A DNA stretch of 64,000 bases from Planctomycetaceae bacterium (GTDB lineage Bacteria > Planctomycetota > UBA1135 > GCA-002686595): the NCBI GenBank assembly GCA_016125265.1, contig WGMC01000041.1, positions 56,237 to 120,236 on the forward strand, given 5' to 3'. Made by a program: the position numbers and the translations under genes. Of the stretch, positions 11,982-21,769 are shown in pieces (positions within the stretch are counted from its first letter, which is position 1; each line of letters begins with the position of its first letter). The notes beneath the pieces are model-generated. The model searched no databases and was not told the DNA's origin. It worked only from the letters and a program-made list of their open reading frames with translations.

Positions 11982-14900
11982 TCACGGAGCGATCTGGGTC
12001 GAAATGGCATTCGACATGCCGATCGGCAGGCCGGGAAGTGCCGTGGCGACGTGGGCCGCCTGGAACGCCACGGCGATGCCGACGAAGCCGGGGTTGTTGG
12101 GCACGCCGAGGGAGAACTGGGCGACACCGGCCACACTCGGCGCGACACCCAGACCCGCGGTCGGCAAGCCGATCGAGAGCAGCAGTTCACCCAAGCCTGG
12201 CACGAAGACACCACAGCCGCCGCCATCCACACCGAGCGATCCCAGGTAGAGCAGTGCGATCCCCTGCGGGTCGGGGCTGGTGAGGGTCAACTGGCACGAC
12301 TGGCCGACACTCAGGGCCGAACACTGGGCGTCCAAAACGTTGGGGTTGCCACTGCAGCCGGCGCTGGCCACGAACATCGAAGCGGGCACGCAGGACCAGC
12401 GAGCCAAGTTGCGATCGCCAGTGTCCGGCTGGCTCGCGAAGTTGCCGCCAACGAACAGTTGCGCGGGCGCGGCCGAGGTAGCGAAGCTCGCAAGCGCGCG
12501 TCCCGTCCCGCCGAGCCCGCCCCCGAGGACGGACCACGACACGCCGTCGAACCGCGCGACACCGTCCGCCGCAACACCGCCAGCGAAGTCGAAGTCTCCC
12601 CCGGCGTAGAGCGCGGGTCCGCTGCCGTCGTCGTGCACGTGCAGTCGCTCGACGACCGCCGCCGGTCCCGTGAGTCCCGCGGGGGCCTGCCACGTGCCGT
12701 CGGCGAAGCTCGCCACGTTCTGGGCCGCGGCACCTCCAGCCGCAGTGAACTGGCCGCCCGCGTACAGCCGTGCCCCCGAGCCGTCGTCGAAGACCGCAAG
12801 ACTACGCACCGGGCCGTCGATGCCCGAGCCGAGCACCGACCAGAGTCCATTGCCTTGGTCGCCGCTGCCACCGATGAAGGCAGCCAGTTGGAGCCGTGCC
12901 ACACGGTTCGCCGACTGCATACCCGCTTGGGTGAAGTCCCCGCCCACGAACAGCGAGTGCACGCCCGCTTCGGAGTGCAGCGCGAGTGAGCGACCCGCGG
13001 CGTTGAGTCCGTCGCCCACACGCACCCACTGGTTGTTCGCCGTGAGGTAGCTCAGGTTGTTGACCACGCCGCCTCCCCCGCCGCCACCGCCACCCCCGCC
13101 GCTGACGACAAACGAGAAGGAACCGGCAACGTACAGCCGATCCAGCGCCTGACCCGCGCCGATCCAAGCACCGTCGACCGCCCGCAAGGCGTAGAGCGGA
13201 CCCGGCAGGCTCGGTCCAAGCGGCCCCCAGGAAGCTCCGTCCCAGGCGGCGAGATTCTGACCACCGTTCGGAATGGAGAAGTTGCCGCCCGCGACCAAAC
13301 GCAAGCCATTTTGCGTCTCGAAAGTCTCGAGGTCGTGCACCGTGCCCGTCAACCCCGACCCCACTGCGCTCCATCCGATGCCGTTGTAGCGGGCGACTCG
13401 GTTCGCTGCGACGCCACCCACCGCGGTGAAGCTGCCGGCCGCGTACAACGCGGGCCCGCTTCCGTCGTCGTGCACGAGGAGGTCCAAGACGCTGCCGTTG
13501 GGCGCGGTCCCATCCAACTGCACCGGAAACCACACGGAGGGCTCCCAGCGCAGCATGGAGTAGCCGAAGGAAGTTGGCTCGTTGGGATAGATCCCCACGT
13601 AGAGCCGCATTCCGACCCCATCGTCGAAACCCACGCTGTCGCGCACGATGAAGGGAAACTCGGTTCCCATCGGCTCGACTGCAGTCGGGGAGATGCGAGC
13701 GCTTCCATTGCAAGTCTGTCCATTGATGGAGCCGAAGTTGCCATTGATCACGAGACAGTTGCCCGCGCCGTCGCCGGCGTCGAAACTCGTGACCGCGTAC
13801 CCCTCGACCCCGCCCCCCGACAGTAGGTCGCTCCAGGCTGTGCCGTCGTACTGCACGTACGTCGCCTGCGCGAGGTCGGGGAAGTTTGCGAGGTTTCCGG
13901 CAACGACCAGAATGGAGACACCCTCCCTCTGCCACCAATGCATGTCGTAGACGAACTGACTCCCGGTGAAGGGAGCGGCCGACGCCCAGTCGACGGCGTG
14001 GATACTGCCGCCCTTCCAGACGACGAGGTTCCGCGCCGGGGTCACCGTGTTCAGTTCGAAGCGCCCGCCGATGTAGAGTTCCGGGCCGGTGCCCGCGTCG
14101 TAGACCTCCATGCACGCCACGCGGTTGAAGACGTCCGCGCTTGCCAATGCATCGAAACCGAACTCCTCGACCACCATTCCGTCCGTGCGGACGGCGAATG
14201 CTCGATACTCGTTGTCCGCGAGCGCTTGGTATCCGCCGCCGTACAGCATCGGTCCCCGCCCCATGCCGTCGTCGAACACTTGCAGGCACTCGAAGATTCC
14301 GCCGTATTCGCCGGGCAGCGGCTGCCAGTCGACACCGTCCCAGCGCACGATCCCTCCCTCGAGGGCTCCAGCGGCGTAGAGCTCGGGCCCGCTCCCGCTG
14401 TCGTAGGTGGCGAAGTCGAGGATCCAACCCAGTGGGTCGCCGACCTGCTCCCAACCCTCACCGTCGAAACGGGCCGCGGAGTAGATCGGCTCGGTTCCGA
14501 TCGACGTGAACCCACCGCCGACGTAGAGCGCGGGCCCCGAGCCGTCATCGAAGACTTCGAGCGCAAAGACCGCCTCGTTGGGATCTCCGTAGCCTTCCTC
14601 GAAGGTCGGCAACCACTCGGGCGAACAGGTCGCGCCGCTGACGAGCTGCAGCACCACCGGGCTGAGCGGCGCGCCAGCGGCGTCCAGTTGCACGGCGGAC
14701 TGGGCCAGGCCGCCGCCTGATCCGACGGCCGTGAGGCGCAGGCTCGGGCCGAAAGGAACGCTGGCCACGGCGAGTTCGAAGGAGCCGTCCTCCGCCACAC
14801 GCGCGATGCCGCCCCGCTCGCTGAACACGAGGCCACCGGTGGCGGGCCCACGGTGTTCGTCCCAAACGAATCCGCGCACGAGCACGTCCGTGGACGCGGC

Positions 14901-15086
14901 TACGGACCGCGGCACCGTCGCCCTCGCCACGACCGAGCCCGGGTCCACGACGACAGGAAGCCCAGCCGGGCCCGCGCCGACTGCGGCGGTCAGTTGACCG
15001 CGGGGAAGGACCGGGTGGGACGACTGCGAGGCCGCGGCGGGCAGGCCCAGGACAGCGGCACAGACGAGCACGTGGAGGTAGCACAT
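11982..15086 (-). CDS. Large secreted propeller-repeat protein with poly-Gly insert
   Basis: The protein is about 1,034 aa from MCYLHVLVCAAVLGL, which gives a signal peptide ending near AAASQ. An early beta-sandwich resembling a carboxypeptidase-regulatory domain (GLVFSERGGIARVAEDGSFE) is followed by many propeller repeats (FDDGSGPALYVGGGFT, then a ARFDGEGW strand). A run of 11 or more Gly (around residue 665) interrupts the array and looks like a linker. The C-terminal ~110 residues contain two Cys-bearing strands and a VPNNPGFVGIAVAFQ-type domain, common at the end of such secreted proteins. It converges with the smaller paralogue. Adhesion or carbohydrate binding is a guess only. Confidence 0.75.
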   Translation of the reverse strand: MCYLHVLVCAAVLGLPAAASQSSHPVLPRGQLTAAVGAGPAGLPVVVDPGSVVARATVPRSVAASTDVLVRGFVWDEHRGPATGGLVFSERGGIARVAEDGSFELAVASVPFGPSLRLTAVGSGGGLAQSAVQLDAAGAPLSPVVLQLVSGATCSPEWLPTFEEGYGDPNEAVFALEVFDDGSGPALYVGGGFTSIGTEPIYSAARFDGEGWEQVGDPLGWILDFATYDSGSGPELYAAGALEGGIVRWDGVDWQPLPGEYGGIFECLQVFDDGMGRGPMLYGGGYQALADNEYRAFAVRTDGMVVEEFGFDALASADVFNRVACMEVYDAGTGPELYIGGRFELNTVTPARNLVVWKGGSIHAVDWASAAPFTGSQFVYDMHWWQREGVSILVVAGNLANFPDLAQATYVQYDGTAWSDLLSGGGVEGYAVTSFDAGDGAGNCLVINGNFGSINGQTCNGSARISPTAVEPMGTEFPFIVRDSVGFDDGVGMRLYVGIYPNEPTSFGYSMLRWEPSVWFPVQLDGTAPNGSVLDLLVHDDGSGPALYAAGSFTAVGGVAANRVARYNGIGWSAVGSGLTGTVHDLETFETQNGLRLVAGGNFSIPNGGQNLAAWDGASWGPLGPSLPGPLYALRAVDGAWIGAGQALDRLYVAGSFSFVVSGGGGGGGGGGGVVNNLSYLTANNQWVRVGDGLNAAGRSLALHSEAGVHSLFVGGDFTQAGMQSANRVARLQLAAFIGGSGDQGNGLWSVLGSGIDGPVRSLAVFDDGSGARLYAGGQFTAAGGAAAQNVASFADGTWQAPAGLTGPAAVVERLHVHDDGSGPALYAGGDFDFAGGVAADGVARFDGVSWSVLGGGLGGTGRALASFATSAAPAQLFVGGNFASQPDTGDRNLARWSCVPASMFVASAGCSGNPNVLDAQCSALSVGQSCQLTLTSPDPQGIALLYLGSLGVDGGGCGVFVPGLGELLLSIGLPTAGLGVAPSVAGVAQFSLGVPNNPGFVGIAVAFQAAHVATALPGLPIGMSNAISTQIAP

Positions 15087-15205
15087 GGGACAGAAGCTGT
15101 GGGTACGGCGGAAACCGACGGCCCGCCCCAAACGGGACGGCCCCACCGCATCTGCACGCCCCCACTCGGCAGGACGCAGAATCCGAGTTCTGGCCCGAAA
15201 TGCAG

Positions 15206-15239
15206 CCGGGTCCGGCCGCGCGTGCGCAGCCGGACCCGG
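15206..15239 (-). terminator. Hairpin after the subtilase gene
   Basis: A perfect 11-bp inverted repeat (CCGGGTCCGGC / GCCGGACCCGG, 12-nt loop) lies 43 bp past the stop of the minus-strand protease gene and before the next minus-strand gene. The U-tract is poor. Confidence 0.5.
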
Positions 15240-15281
15240 TCGAGGTTCAGGTCCCGACTCGGTCAGGGCCCGCCGTCGAAC

Positions 15282-17408
15282 TCACTGCAGCCAGGCGGCT
15301 GTGTCCGTGCGCAGACCCCACGCCGTCACCGAGTAGTCGGTGGTCAACTCGATGGTCAGCGTGTTGCCGGGCACGTAACACCAGCCGTCCGTGCGCCCGA
15401 AAGCGTTGCCCGCGCCGTTGGTGATCACGTTGCCCGAGACGGTCCAAAGCACCTGCCCCGCCGCGTTCTTGATGCGCACGAAGTCGTAGTTGGCCTCGGT
15501 GGTGATGCGGTTGAAGTGCACACCCACCTGGGACGCTCCCGCCTTCGTGTAGGTGTAGGTGTAGACCTGGTTGTTGGAGTAGTTGTGGGGTGTGTCGCGC
15601 ACCCAGGACTCGGTTTGCCAGGTCGGCGTGCTGCCCACGGTCCATGTGGCGCGGATCGTGCCACTCGCGGCCGCGTAGCCGTGCACCAGGACGTTCCAAG
15701 TCGCCGCGGCCGGGCTTCCGAAGGTCACACTTTCCGCCGAACCGCCGATGTAGGGCGCCTTGAACTCGGCGTCGTTGTGGGCGCCTTGGTCCGCGGGCCA
15801 ACTGATGGGCAACTTCTTGACGTAGAGGTCCGCATCGCCGTTGCCCGTGATGGTCACCACCAGGTTCGATGCGTTGGCGGGCACCGCGATCGTGTAGTTC
15901 GTCACCGCGCCGGTCGCGACCGTGTAGTTGTACGTCGTACCGTTTGCCAAAGCGGCGGGAGTACCGCCTCCCCCACCGCTGCCGTTGATGGCACCGGTCA
16001 GGTTCATGCGCCGTTTGGCCGTGTGGCCGATCACACTCACGCCGGTGTTCTGGAACTGCGTCACCGTGCCGTTCTTGTCGCCGATGTAGGCCGGACGGGC
16101 CTGGAGGAACTGCGCCAACAATCCCGCCGCCGCCGGAGTGGCCGACGACGTGCCGCCCAGGGCAAACGTGCCCCCGCCGCAGCGTGCGCAGATGACCTGC
16201 TCGCTCGGCGCGTAGAGCGACAGGAACGAGGTCATGTTCGAGTAGCAGGCGCGCTCGTCCACGAGCCGACTCGAGTCGTTGCAGTAGGCGGGTGGAAAGG
16301 CCGAGTAGGGCGCGTTGTTCGCGTCCCAGGTCGAGCCAACCGAGATCACGTTCGTCGACGCCGCGGGCGAACCCATGGAGCTCGTCCAGCCGTCGTTGCC
16401 CGACGCCGCCAGCACCAGGATGCCGTTCGAGAGCGCGTTGCCACAGGCCGTGTGCAAGGTGCCCGAGGTGATCGCCGAGCTGTACTGCCCGCCGCCCAGG
16501 GACATGCTGATCACGCGGATCGGGCTGCCACCGCCGGTGCCGTTCTTGTTCGTCACACACCAGTTGATCGCGTTGGCGATCACCGAGTCGTACGCGTTTG
16601 GGAACACCACCAACGTGTAGAGGTGGGACCCGGGTGCGTAGCGGCGCACGATAGAAGCGGTTCCCGTGCCGTGGTAACAGTCGTTGAAGTTCTGGCTGTG
16701 GATCGCCGCGCCTGGGGTGCTGTAGTTGTAGCCGCCCTTCACGATCGAGTTGGGCAAGCTGGTCGAGCCACCGAGCTCCGGGTGCAAAAGGTCGAAGTTG
16801 GAGTCGATCACCGCCACACCAACACCCGCACCCGTGTGGCCCTGGGACGCCATGGCTGTCGAGCCGGTCAGGTTGCGGCCCTCGACGGTGAAGAGCTCAT
16901 TGAGATTGTCGTTCCAGAGGAACTTGATGTCGTCGCGCTCGGCGAGGCGCACGACGGCTTCCACCGTCGCGATCTCGGCGACCACCATGTAGGAAAGATC
17001 GAGCGCGTCGATGAACCGCACCGCCGCGCGGGTCGTGGGGTCGACTTCCAGCTCGAACGCGTCGAACCACACCGCTTGGCGACGCGCCACACCCTGGCGC
17101 ACGAGCGCCACCGGATCGCGCGCGGCGCGTGTGTTTTCGAAGTTGGGATCCTGGGGCAGTTGGCGCAGCTCGATCACCACACGCAGGTCGGAGCGCACAC
17201 CCTGCCCCTCCTTCACGAAACCCAGCTCACTGAGCTGGTCCATGGACAGTTGCAGACGGGGGTCGATGCGCGCGTGCACGGGTTCGGGCAACTGGGCCGC
17301 GTCGAGCGGCGCCGCGACCTGTGCGACGAGGGGAGCCGCGCCGAGGACGGCGGCGGCGAGGGCCAGACAAGCCGCGCCAAGGGCGCGGTGGAGGGGAACG
17401 GACGTCAT
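15282..17408 (-). CDS. Secreted subtilisin-like serine protease (S8) with PPC domain
   Basis: The protein is 708 aa with an N-terminal signal peptide (cleavage near VAQ30). The pro-region runs to about 185. The catalytic triad is D202 (VAVIDSNFD), H246 (CYHGTGTAS) and S421 (GGTSSATP), with N338 (ASGND) as the oxyanion-hole residue. Residues about 480-590 form a pre-peptidase C-terminal (PPC) domain with GDADLYVKK, and a CUB/P-like beta domain follows at the C-terminus. A degradative extracellular protease is the likely role. The DNA gives a divergent arrangement with the methyltransferase gene across a 348-bp gap. Confidence 0.92.
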   Translation of the reverse strand: MTSVPLHRALGAACLALAAAVLGAAPLVAQVAAPLDAAQLPEPVHARIDPRLQLSMDQLSELGFVKEGQGVRSDLRVVIELRQLPQDPNFENTRAARDPVALVRQGVARRQAVWFDAFELEVDPTTRAAVRFIDALDLSYMVVAEIATVEAVVRLAERDDIKFLWNDNLNELFTVEGRNLTGSTAMASQGHTGAGVGVAVIDSNFDLLHPELGGSTSLPNSIVKGGYNYSTPGAAIHSQNFNDCYHGTGTASIVRRYAPGSHLYTLVVFPNAYDSVIANAINWCVTNKNGTGGGSPIRVISMSLGGGQYSSAITSGTLHTACGNALSNGILVLAASGNDGWTSSMGSPAASTNVISVGSTWDANNAPYSAFPPAYCNDSSRLVDERACYSNMTSFLSLYAPSEQVICARCGGGTFALGGTSSATPAAAGLLAQFLQARPAYIGDKNGTVTQFQNTGVSVIGHTAKRRMNLTGAINGSGGGGGTPAALANGTTYNYTVATGAVTNYTIAVPANASNLVVTITGNGDADLYVKKLPISWPADQGAHNDAEFKAPYIGGSAESVTFGSPAAATWNVLVHGYAAASGTIRATWTVGSTPTWQTESWVRDTPHNYSNNQVYTYTYTKAGASQVGVHFNRITTEANYDFVRIKNAAGQVLWTVSGNVITNGAGNAFGRTDGWCYVPGNTLTIELTTDYSVTAWGLRTDTAAWLQ

Positions 17409-17756
17409 GGGTGTCCTCCCGACCCGAAGGGCCGGAACTCAAGGGGCCGCTGCGCCCGGGACACACCGGCAAAGTGCCGGGGCGCCGCGCGGACGCGGTT
17501 TCGAACCCCGGGGTTGGTCCGCCCCCCTGGGGCCGATCGCGCGAGACTGCACCTACAGTTTGTAAACAGCAACGATGTCCCGCGGATCGGACCTACGGCT
17601 GGGACCCGTCCAGGTCCGGGCGCCCCCAATTGCGATCGGCGACGCCCGACGAGCCCGCGGAAGGGAACGGCGCTCCCAGTCCCGGACCCGCCATCAAGGC
17701 CGCGGGCTGCCGAGCGCGAAGTACCCCCTCCAGGGCCCTTTGCCCCGCACGGCGCC
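17409..17756. other. 348-bp divergent intergenic region
   Basis: This lies between the subtilase start (17408) and the methyltransferase ATG (17757). I see no coding frame with a plausible start. Around 17553-17580 there is a short AT-richer patch (CAGTTTGTAAACAGCAAC) that could be part of a promoter, but no confident -35/-10 pair. Confidence 0.4.
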
Positions 17757-18641
17757 ATGCACCTCGTCTCGACCCACACCCGGGCCCAGCTCTTCCACGC
17801 GGTCGACCTGGTGGCTGGCCATCTGCTCGGCAACCGCTGCCCGAACTGCGCGTCGCACCACGGCGAGCTTCTGGCACGCAAACACGGCGGCCTCGGGTCG
17901 ATCTACCGCTGCGCCGGTTGCGCGCTCTACTACCGCCCCACCGGGTTGCAGGGCGAACGTGTCACACGCTGGTACTACTCGTTCTGCTACGGCGACGATC
18001 CGCACTTCACAACCGCTCCAGTGGAGGACCCCACGCGCGCCCTGGCCCAGGCCCGCGCCGCGGGCAAGGACCGCAGTGCGCTCGTCGAAGCGGCTCTCGC
18101 CGCGCTGCCGGCGGGGCAGCGCTCGATCTGCGTACTCGGCGCGTCCTGGGGCTATGAGCTCTTGACCTTCGCGCGCCTCGGTGTGCCGCTCTACGGCATC
18201 GAGCCCGGCGAGCACCGGCGCGAACACGGCCGCAAGCACTTCGGTTTGGAGCTCTACCCATCCGTCGACGCCGCCGCCGCCGCGGGCCGTTCGGGCGGCT
18301 TGCTGTTCAGCTCGCACGTGCTCGAGCACGTGCCGAATCTCAGCGACACCCTGGACGAGCTCGCCGCGGCGCTCGCGCCGGCGCTCTCCCTCCACCTCAC
18401 GCCGCGCGTCGACCCGTTCGACACGAGCCGCGCCAGCGCGATCGGCCGCGAGCATCCGATCGGTGTGACCCTGGCTTTCTGGCGCCGCCGCGCGGCGGCC
18501 CTCGGGGCCCCCCTGTTCCTCGCCCACCACCGCCCGGAGCCGGGCGCGCCAGCGTCGGAGACCCTCGCGCTGGTGGCGCGCCCCGGCCAGCCCCTTCCCG
18601 AGCTCGACGCGGCGATGTTGGGCGTCGAGACACCCGTCTGA
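17757..18641 (+). CDS. SAM-dependent methyltransferase-like protein with zinc-ribbon start
   Basis: The protein is 294 aa. The N-terminus carries a Cys set (CPNC at about 29-32, CAGC near 58) like the zinc ribbon of C-methyltransferase or Methyltransf_23 proteins. The core has the SAM-binding loop region ICVLGASWGYELLTFARLG, an acidic motif I end (YGIEPG) and SSHVLEHVPNLSDTL as the later motif. Loop I is less Gly-rich than normal (LGASWGYE), so activity is probable but not certain. The substrate is unknown. Two decayed relatives occur in this window at 20.4 kb and 51.6 kb, which suggests a gene that has been copied and lost repeatedly. The ATG fits the domain start; the frame is open far upstream but not coding in style. 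Confidence 0.7.
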   Translation: MHLVSTHTRAQLFHAVDLVAGHLLGNRCPNCASHHGELLARKHGGLGSIYRCAGCALYYRPTGLQGERVTRWYYSFCYGDDPHFTTAPVEDPTRALAQARAAGKDRSALVEAALAALPAGQRSICVLGASWGYELLTFARLGVPLYGIEPGEHRREHGRKHFGLELYPSVDAAAAAGRSGGLLFSSHVLEHVPNLSDTLDELAAALAPALSLHLTPRVDPFDTSRASAIGREHPIGVTLAFWRRRAAALGAPLFLAHHRPEPGAPASETLALVARPGQPLPELDAAMLGVETPV

Positions 18642-18711
18642 ATGGGCCGCCCTGGACGACGCCGTTGCATCGGCCCGCCCCGCTCCCAGAAGCGGTCCCC
18701 GAAGCGGTCCC

Positions 18712-20184
18712 CTACTGCCGCGCGAGCCAAGCCAGGAACTGGCCCTCGAGGTCGTTCTTGCCGGGCGCCGCGCTGCTGAGCGGCTTGCCGTACACCTTCT
18801 GGATCGCAACTTCCAGGCTGTCGGCGGAGCCGAGTGCGGCGAGTTCGCGCAGGAGCAAACCGTAGGTCTGCGCGGACTTCTTCTTCGCGCCGCCGCCCTC
18901 CGTCTCGAGCCAATGGAGGAAGCAGGTGCGGTACGCGCGGAAGAATTCCGCGCCGTCCCCGTGGAACTCCGCCGGCAGCGGAGGCTGTGCCGCCGCCGGG
19001 GTGCCGAGCAGCGGAGCGGAGACGACGTAGCCCTTCGTCTCGTTGTCGTCGAGGATCTGGAAGTGCTCGACCTTGCCCTTCTTGCGCTCTTGCCTGGCCT
19101 GCGTCGCGCCCGCGGCCTGGGAATCCGTTAGGGGCTTCACGAAGTGGTCTTTTCCCTCGTCCACACGGAAGCGGCTGTTGGCGTAGTTCGTCGGCAGCAT
19201 GCCCCCCTCTGACTGCCCGCCCGGGACGAACATCTCGCGCGCCTCGGTCCGACGCTGGCGCAGGTCCCCGTCGACACGCGTCGCGCACTCGCCGTGCACG
19301 TCGATGACCAGGTTGATCGCCATGGCGCCGACGAGCGCGGGGGGCACACGCTCGCCGTAGAGGTTGGAGATCAGGGAGTTCGCGGCGAGTTGCACGACCT
19401 GCTGCTGCATCGCCGTCGGATTGCGCTCGTTCGTGTCGATGCCAGCGTAGATCTTGTCGCGCGCGAGATCGCCCGTGTGGTACTCGAGCGCGACGACTGT
19501 GGCCGAGTTGAAGTACGTGTTCGTCCACGTCACGGTGCCGTCGTGCCAGAACGTGTGCTGCAGCTCGGGCATCAGCCAGCCAAAGAGGCCGAGCAGCTCG
19601 TGGAAGTGTTTGCGCTTCGGCGCCACGATGACGACCTCGGGGAGCGCGGCTTCCCGCGCCAGGCCGAGCGCCTCTCCCCGCAGCATGTACCGCTCGAAGC
19701 GCGCCGCGGCCTCGGCGACGGGAGCCGTCGGCGCCAGGCAAGTCAGCAAGTCCCCGGGCTTGCCCGCCGCCGCCTTGGCGAGTTTGTCACCGCGCGCACC
19801 GCCCAGCCACTCGATCAGCAGCTCGGCATCCTCGAGCGCCCCCTCGGCGGCTTCGTCGCTCGCACCCGACTGCTCCACGAACCTTTCCTGCAGGCGTGTG
19901 ACAGCCATTGCGGTCTTGAGAAAGTTATCGGCCAGTTCCTCGTCCGCGACGTGCACGGCGTCGACCGCGAGGTCGATCAGCCCGAACTTCGCGTGAAAGA
20001 AGTGCTCGTTGAGCAGGCCATCCAGCGTCACGGCGCGCGGGTCGCTCGCCGGATCGACGCCGAATCGCTTGAGCACCTCCTCCGCCAGCGCCCGGTGCGG
20101 CACGAGCGGCGCATCGTCCAATGTGCGCGGCGCGGCCAGCGGGAGGGCGGACGCGGCGACGAGAAGCAGTCCTGTGATCGACAT
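18712..20184 (-). CDS. Secreted protein of unknown function
   Basis: The protein is about 490 aa. The start MSITGLLLVAASALPLAAP gives a clear signal peptide; a TTG three codons upstream is less likely. The mature part is mixed helical with a conserved-looking core (APKRKHFHELLGLFGWLMP, then WHDGTVTWTNTYFN) and a YHTGDLARDKIYAGIDTNERNP segment. No Cys pairs or protease triad stands out. A possible H-x-x-E and several His residues could bind metal, but I cannot assign a family. It is convergent with the methyltransferase gene. Confidence 0.65.
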   Translation of the reverse strand: MSITGLLLVAASALPLAAPRTLDDAPLVPHRALAEEVLKRFGVDPASDPRAVTLDGLLNEHFFHAKFGLIDLAVDAVHVADEELADNFLKTAMAVTRLQERFVEQSGASDEAAEGALEDAELLIEWLGGARGDKLAKAAAGKPGDLLTCLAPTAPVAEAAARFERYMLRGEALGLAREAALPEVVIVAPKRKHFHELLGLFGWLMPELQHTFWHDGTVTWTNTYFNSATVVALEYHTGDLARDKIYAGIDTNERNPTAMQQQVVQLAANSLISNLYGERVPPALVGAMAINLVIDVHGECATRVDGDLRQRRTEAREMFVPGGQSEGGMLPTNYANSRFRVDEGKDHFVKPLTDSQAAGATQARQERKKGKVEHFQILDDNETKGYVVSAPLLGTPAAAQPPLPAEFHGDGAEFFRAYRTCFLHWLETEGGGAKKKSAQTYGLLLRELAALGSADSLEVAIQKVYGKPLSSAAPGKNDLEGQFLAWLARQ

Positions 20185-20422
20185 GGTGGGCAATAGGGCG
20201 GCGTGCTGGACAAATCCAGCAGCACCGACCAGCTAGGACCTCCGGAGCGAGAAGTTTCGGAGGCTCGGACGGAGAAGTTCGTGGCCGAGGGCTCCGACGT
20301 TGTCCGACGGGTTCCCGGTGGCTGGAGCGCGGTCGGCGACGTCCACAATGGGCGTCCGGCCCTCAGCACGCCTCGCAGGGGCCTCTGCGCACCCCTGGAG
20401 TCCGCGCAGCACTCAGACCGGA

Positions 20423-20543
20423 CAGCGCTCGATCCGTGTGCTCGGCACGTTGTGGGGCTAGGAAGTGCTGATCTTCGCGCGCCTGGGGGCTTCCCTACGG
20501 TATCGATCCAGGGCATCGCCGGCGCGAACGCAGCAAGCGGCAC
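20423..20543 (+). pseudogene. Decayed copy of the 17.8-kb methyltransferase gene
   Basis: Within the 654-bp non-coding gap 20185-20838, this stretch aligns by eye with the middle of the intact methyltransferase gene (about 18118-18240). The frame reads RSIRVLGTLWG, then a TAG where the intact protein has Tyr, then EVLIFARLGA. A small deletion shifts frame before PYGIDPG, which matches LYGIEPG of the intact gene. One in-frame stop and one frameshift show it is dead. The remainder of the gap shows no gene I can support. Confidence 0.7.
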
Positions 20544-20838
20544 GTCCGACCAGAGCCGAGTCCGCCCGCGACCGCCCCCCCCCGGCCTCCGGCCTAGATC
20601 ATTGGAACGGTGCGCAGTCCCCTTCGCACGCAGTCGAGCGGAGCCGGCCGCCTCGCGATCGGCTTGCAGGTCCCCCGAGAGAGCCTCGAGTCCGCGGGTT
20701 TCCCTCCAGAGTCCTGCGGCCCCCGTCGGGCCGTGAAACGGCGAGCAGGCTGCCAAGTGCATCGCCGCCTCCGATAGACGACCGCGGGAACAACGCTGGC
20801 GCTACACGGCTCGCCAATGCTCGTTGCGGGACCGCGAC

Positions 20839-21675
20839 TCACTCCATCGAGCGCTCGCTGAAGCACTCGTAGCCGTGCCGCCGCATTCGCAGGTTCACAC
20901 TCAACGTGGGCGTGTCCAGACTCTTGACCTGATGCCACCACCCCTTGGGTATCAGGCACCACTCGCCCGGCCCGATCGTCTGAACGTCGAACGCCACACG
21001 ATCGAGCTCGGGGAACCGCTCGCGCACTGACGGGGCCATGACATCATCGAAAACACGTGAGCGACGTTCGTAGACGTGCCCAGCCGGGAACGGATAGAGC
21101 CTCCCGGTCTCGGTCGGCGACGCGAGAACGATCTCCTTGCGGCCCAGGACCTGGAACAGAATGCCCGCGCCGTTCAAGTCGACGTGCAAGTTGGTCAGCG
21201 CCCCAGCCTTCGACCAGAACCAACTCAACCGAGTCGCAACGTCCCTGCGGCAGAGCAGCGGAGGAAGCCCGAGGTCGACGCACATCCGCTCGACGGCCGC
21301 CGACTCCTCACGTGTACGGTCGCGACTGCAGTGCACGCGCAGGTACAAGCGCTCGCTGCTCTCGTATCGCTTCACGCCGTCGTCGATGCTGCAGGTTCCG
21401 CGGCTGTGGACGTGGTACTCATCGTCCGGCCCGTCCTCACCGTTCCGCTCGAATGGAACCGTGAACAGATGTCGGTCGTCCCCCGACTCCATGACGTGTG
21501 CGGTGCGCAGCTCGCAGTACGCTGCGAACTGTCGCGCATCCATCGCACGGAAACGATCGGGGATACGCCACGTGCCTCGCTGCGGTCCCTGGAGATTCGG
21601 ACGCAGCGCGGCGATATCGCCCGCATCCCGGGCAGTACTCGTAGTAGCTTCCATCGTCGTTCGTTCAAGGTCCAT
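20839..21675 (-). CDS. Cupin/JmjC-type (Fe(II)/2-oxoglutarate) hydroxylase-like protein
   Basis: The protein is 278 aa from the ATG at 21673-21675, chosen because GGAG lies 7 nt upstream; two earlier ATGs (21726, 21732) add about 17-19 residues without an RBS. The C-terminal half is a cupin_8/JmjC fold: H164-x-D166 (LHVDLNGAG), then LGRKEIVLASP and H248 (IPKGWWHQV), which are the metal-binding triad. Relatives hydroxylate Asn, Asp, Arg or other side chains in proteins, including the asparaginyl hydroxylase FIH. It lies beside a second 2OG oxygenase (divergent) and the RiPP operon, so peptide hydroxylation is a reasonable inference. The substrate is not shown by the sequence. Confidence 0.75.
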   Translation of the reverse strand: MDLERTTMEATTSTARDAGDIAALRPNLQGPQRGTWRIPDRFRAMDARQFAAYCELRTAHVMESGDDRHLFTVPFERNGEDGPDDEYHVHSRGTCSIDDGVKRYESSERLYLRVHCSRDRTREESAAVERMCVDLGLPPLLCRRDVATRLSWFWSKAGALTNLHVDLNGAGILFQVLGRKEIVLASPTETGRLYPFPAGHVYERRSRVFDDVMAPSVRERFPELDRVAFDVQTIGPGEWCLIPKGWWHQVKSLDTPTLSVNLRMRRHGYECFSERSME

Positions 21676-21769
21676 GGCGTGGCTCCGGAACGAAGCCCCC
21701 GCGCGAAGCGAGAAGAGACCGCCCATGTTCATTGCGGCGCAGCGCGAAGCGTGGCAACATGAGCAACCG

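Noticed and set aside
14853..18641. 1,262-aa plus-strand frame ending in the methyltransferase
   Set aside because: Only the last 294 residues have domain character; the upstream part lies antisense to the subtilase gene and is Arg/Val/Gly-rich shadow.
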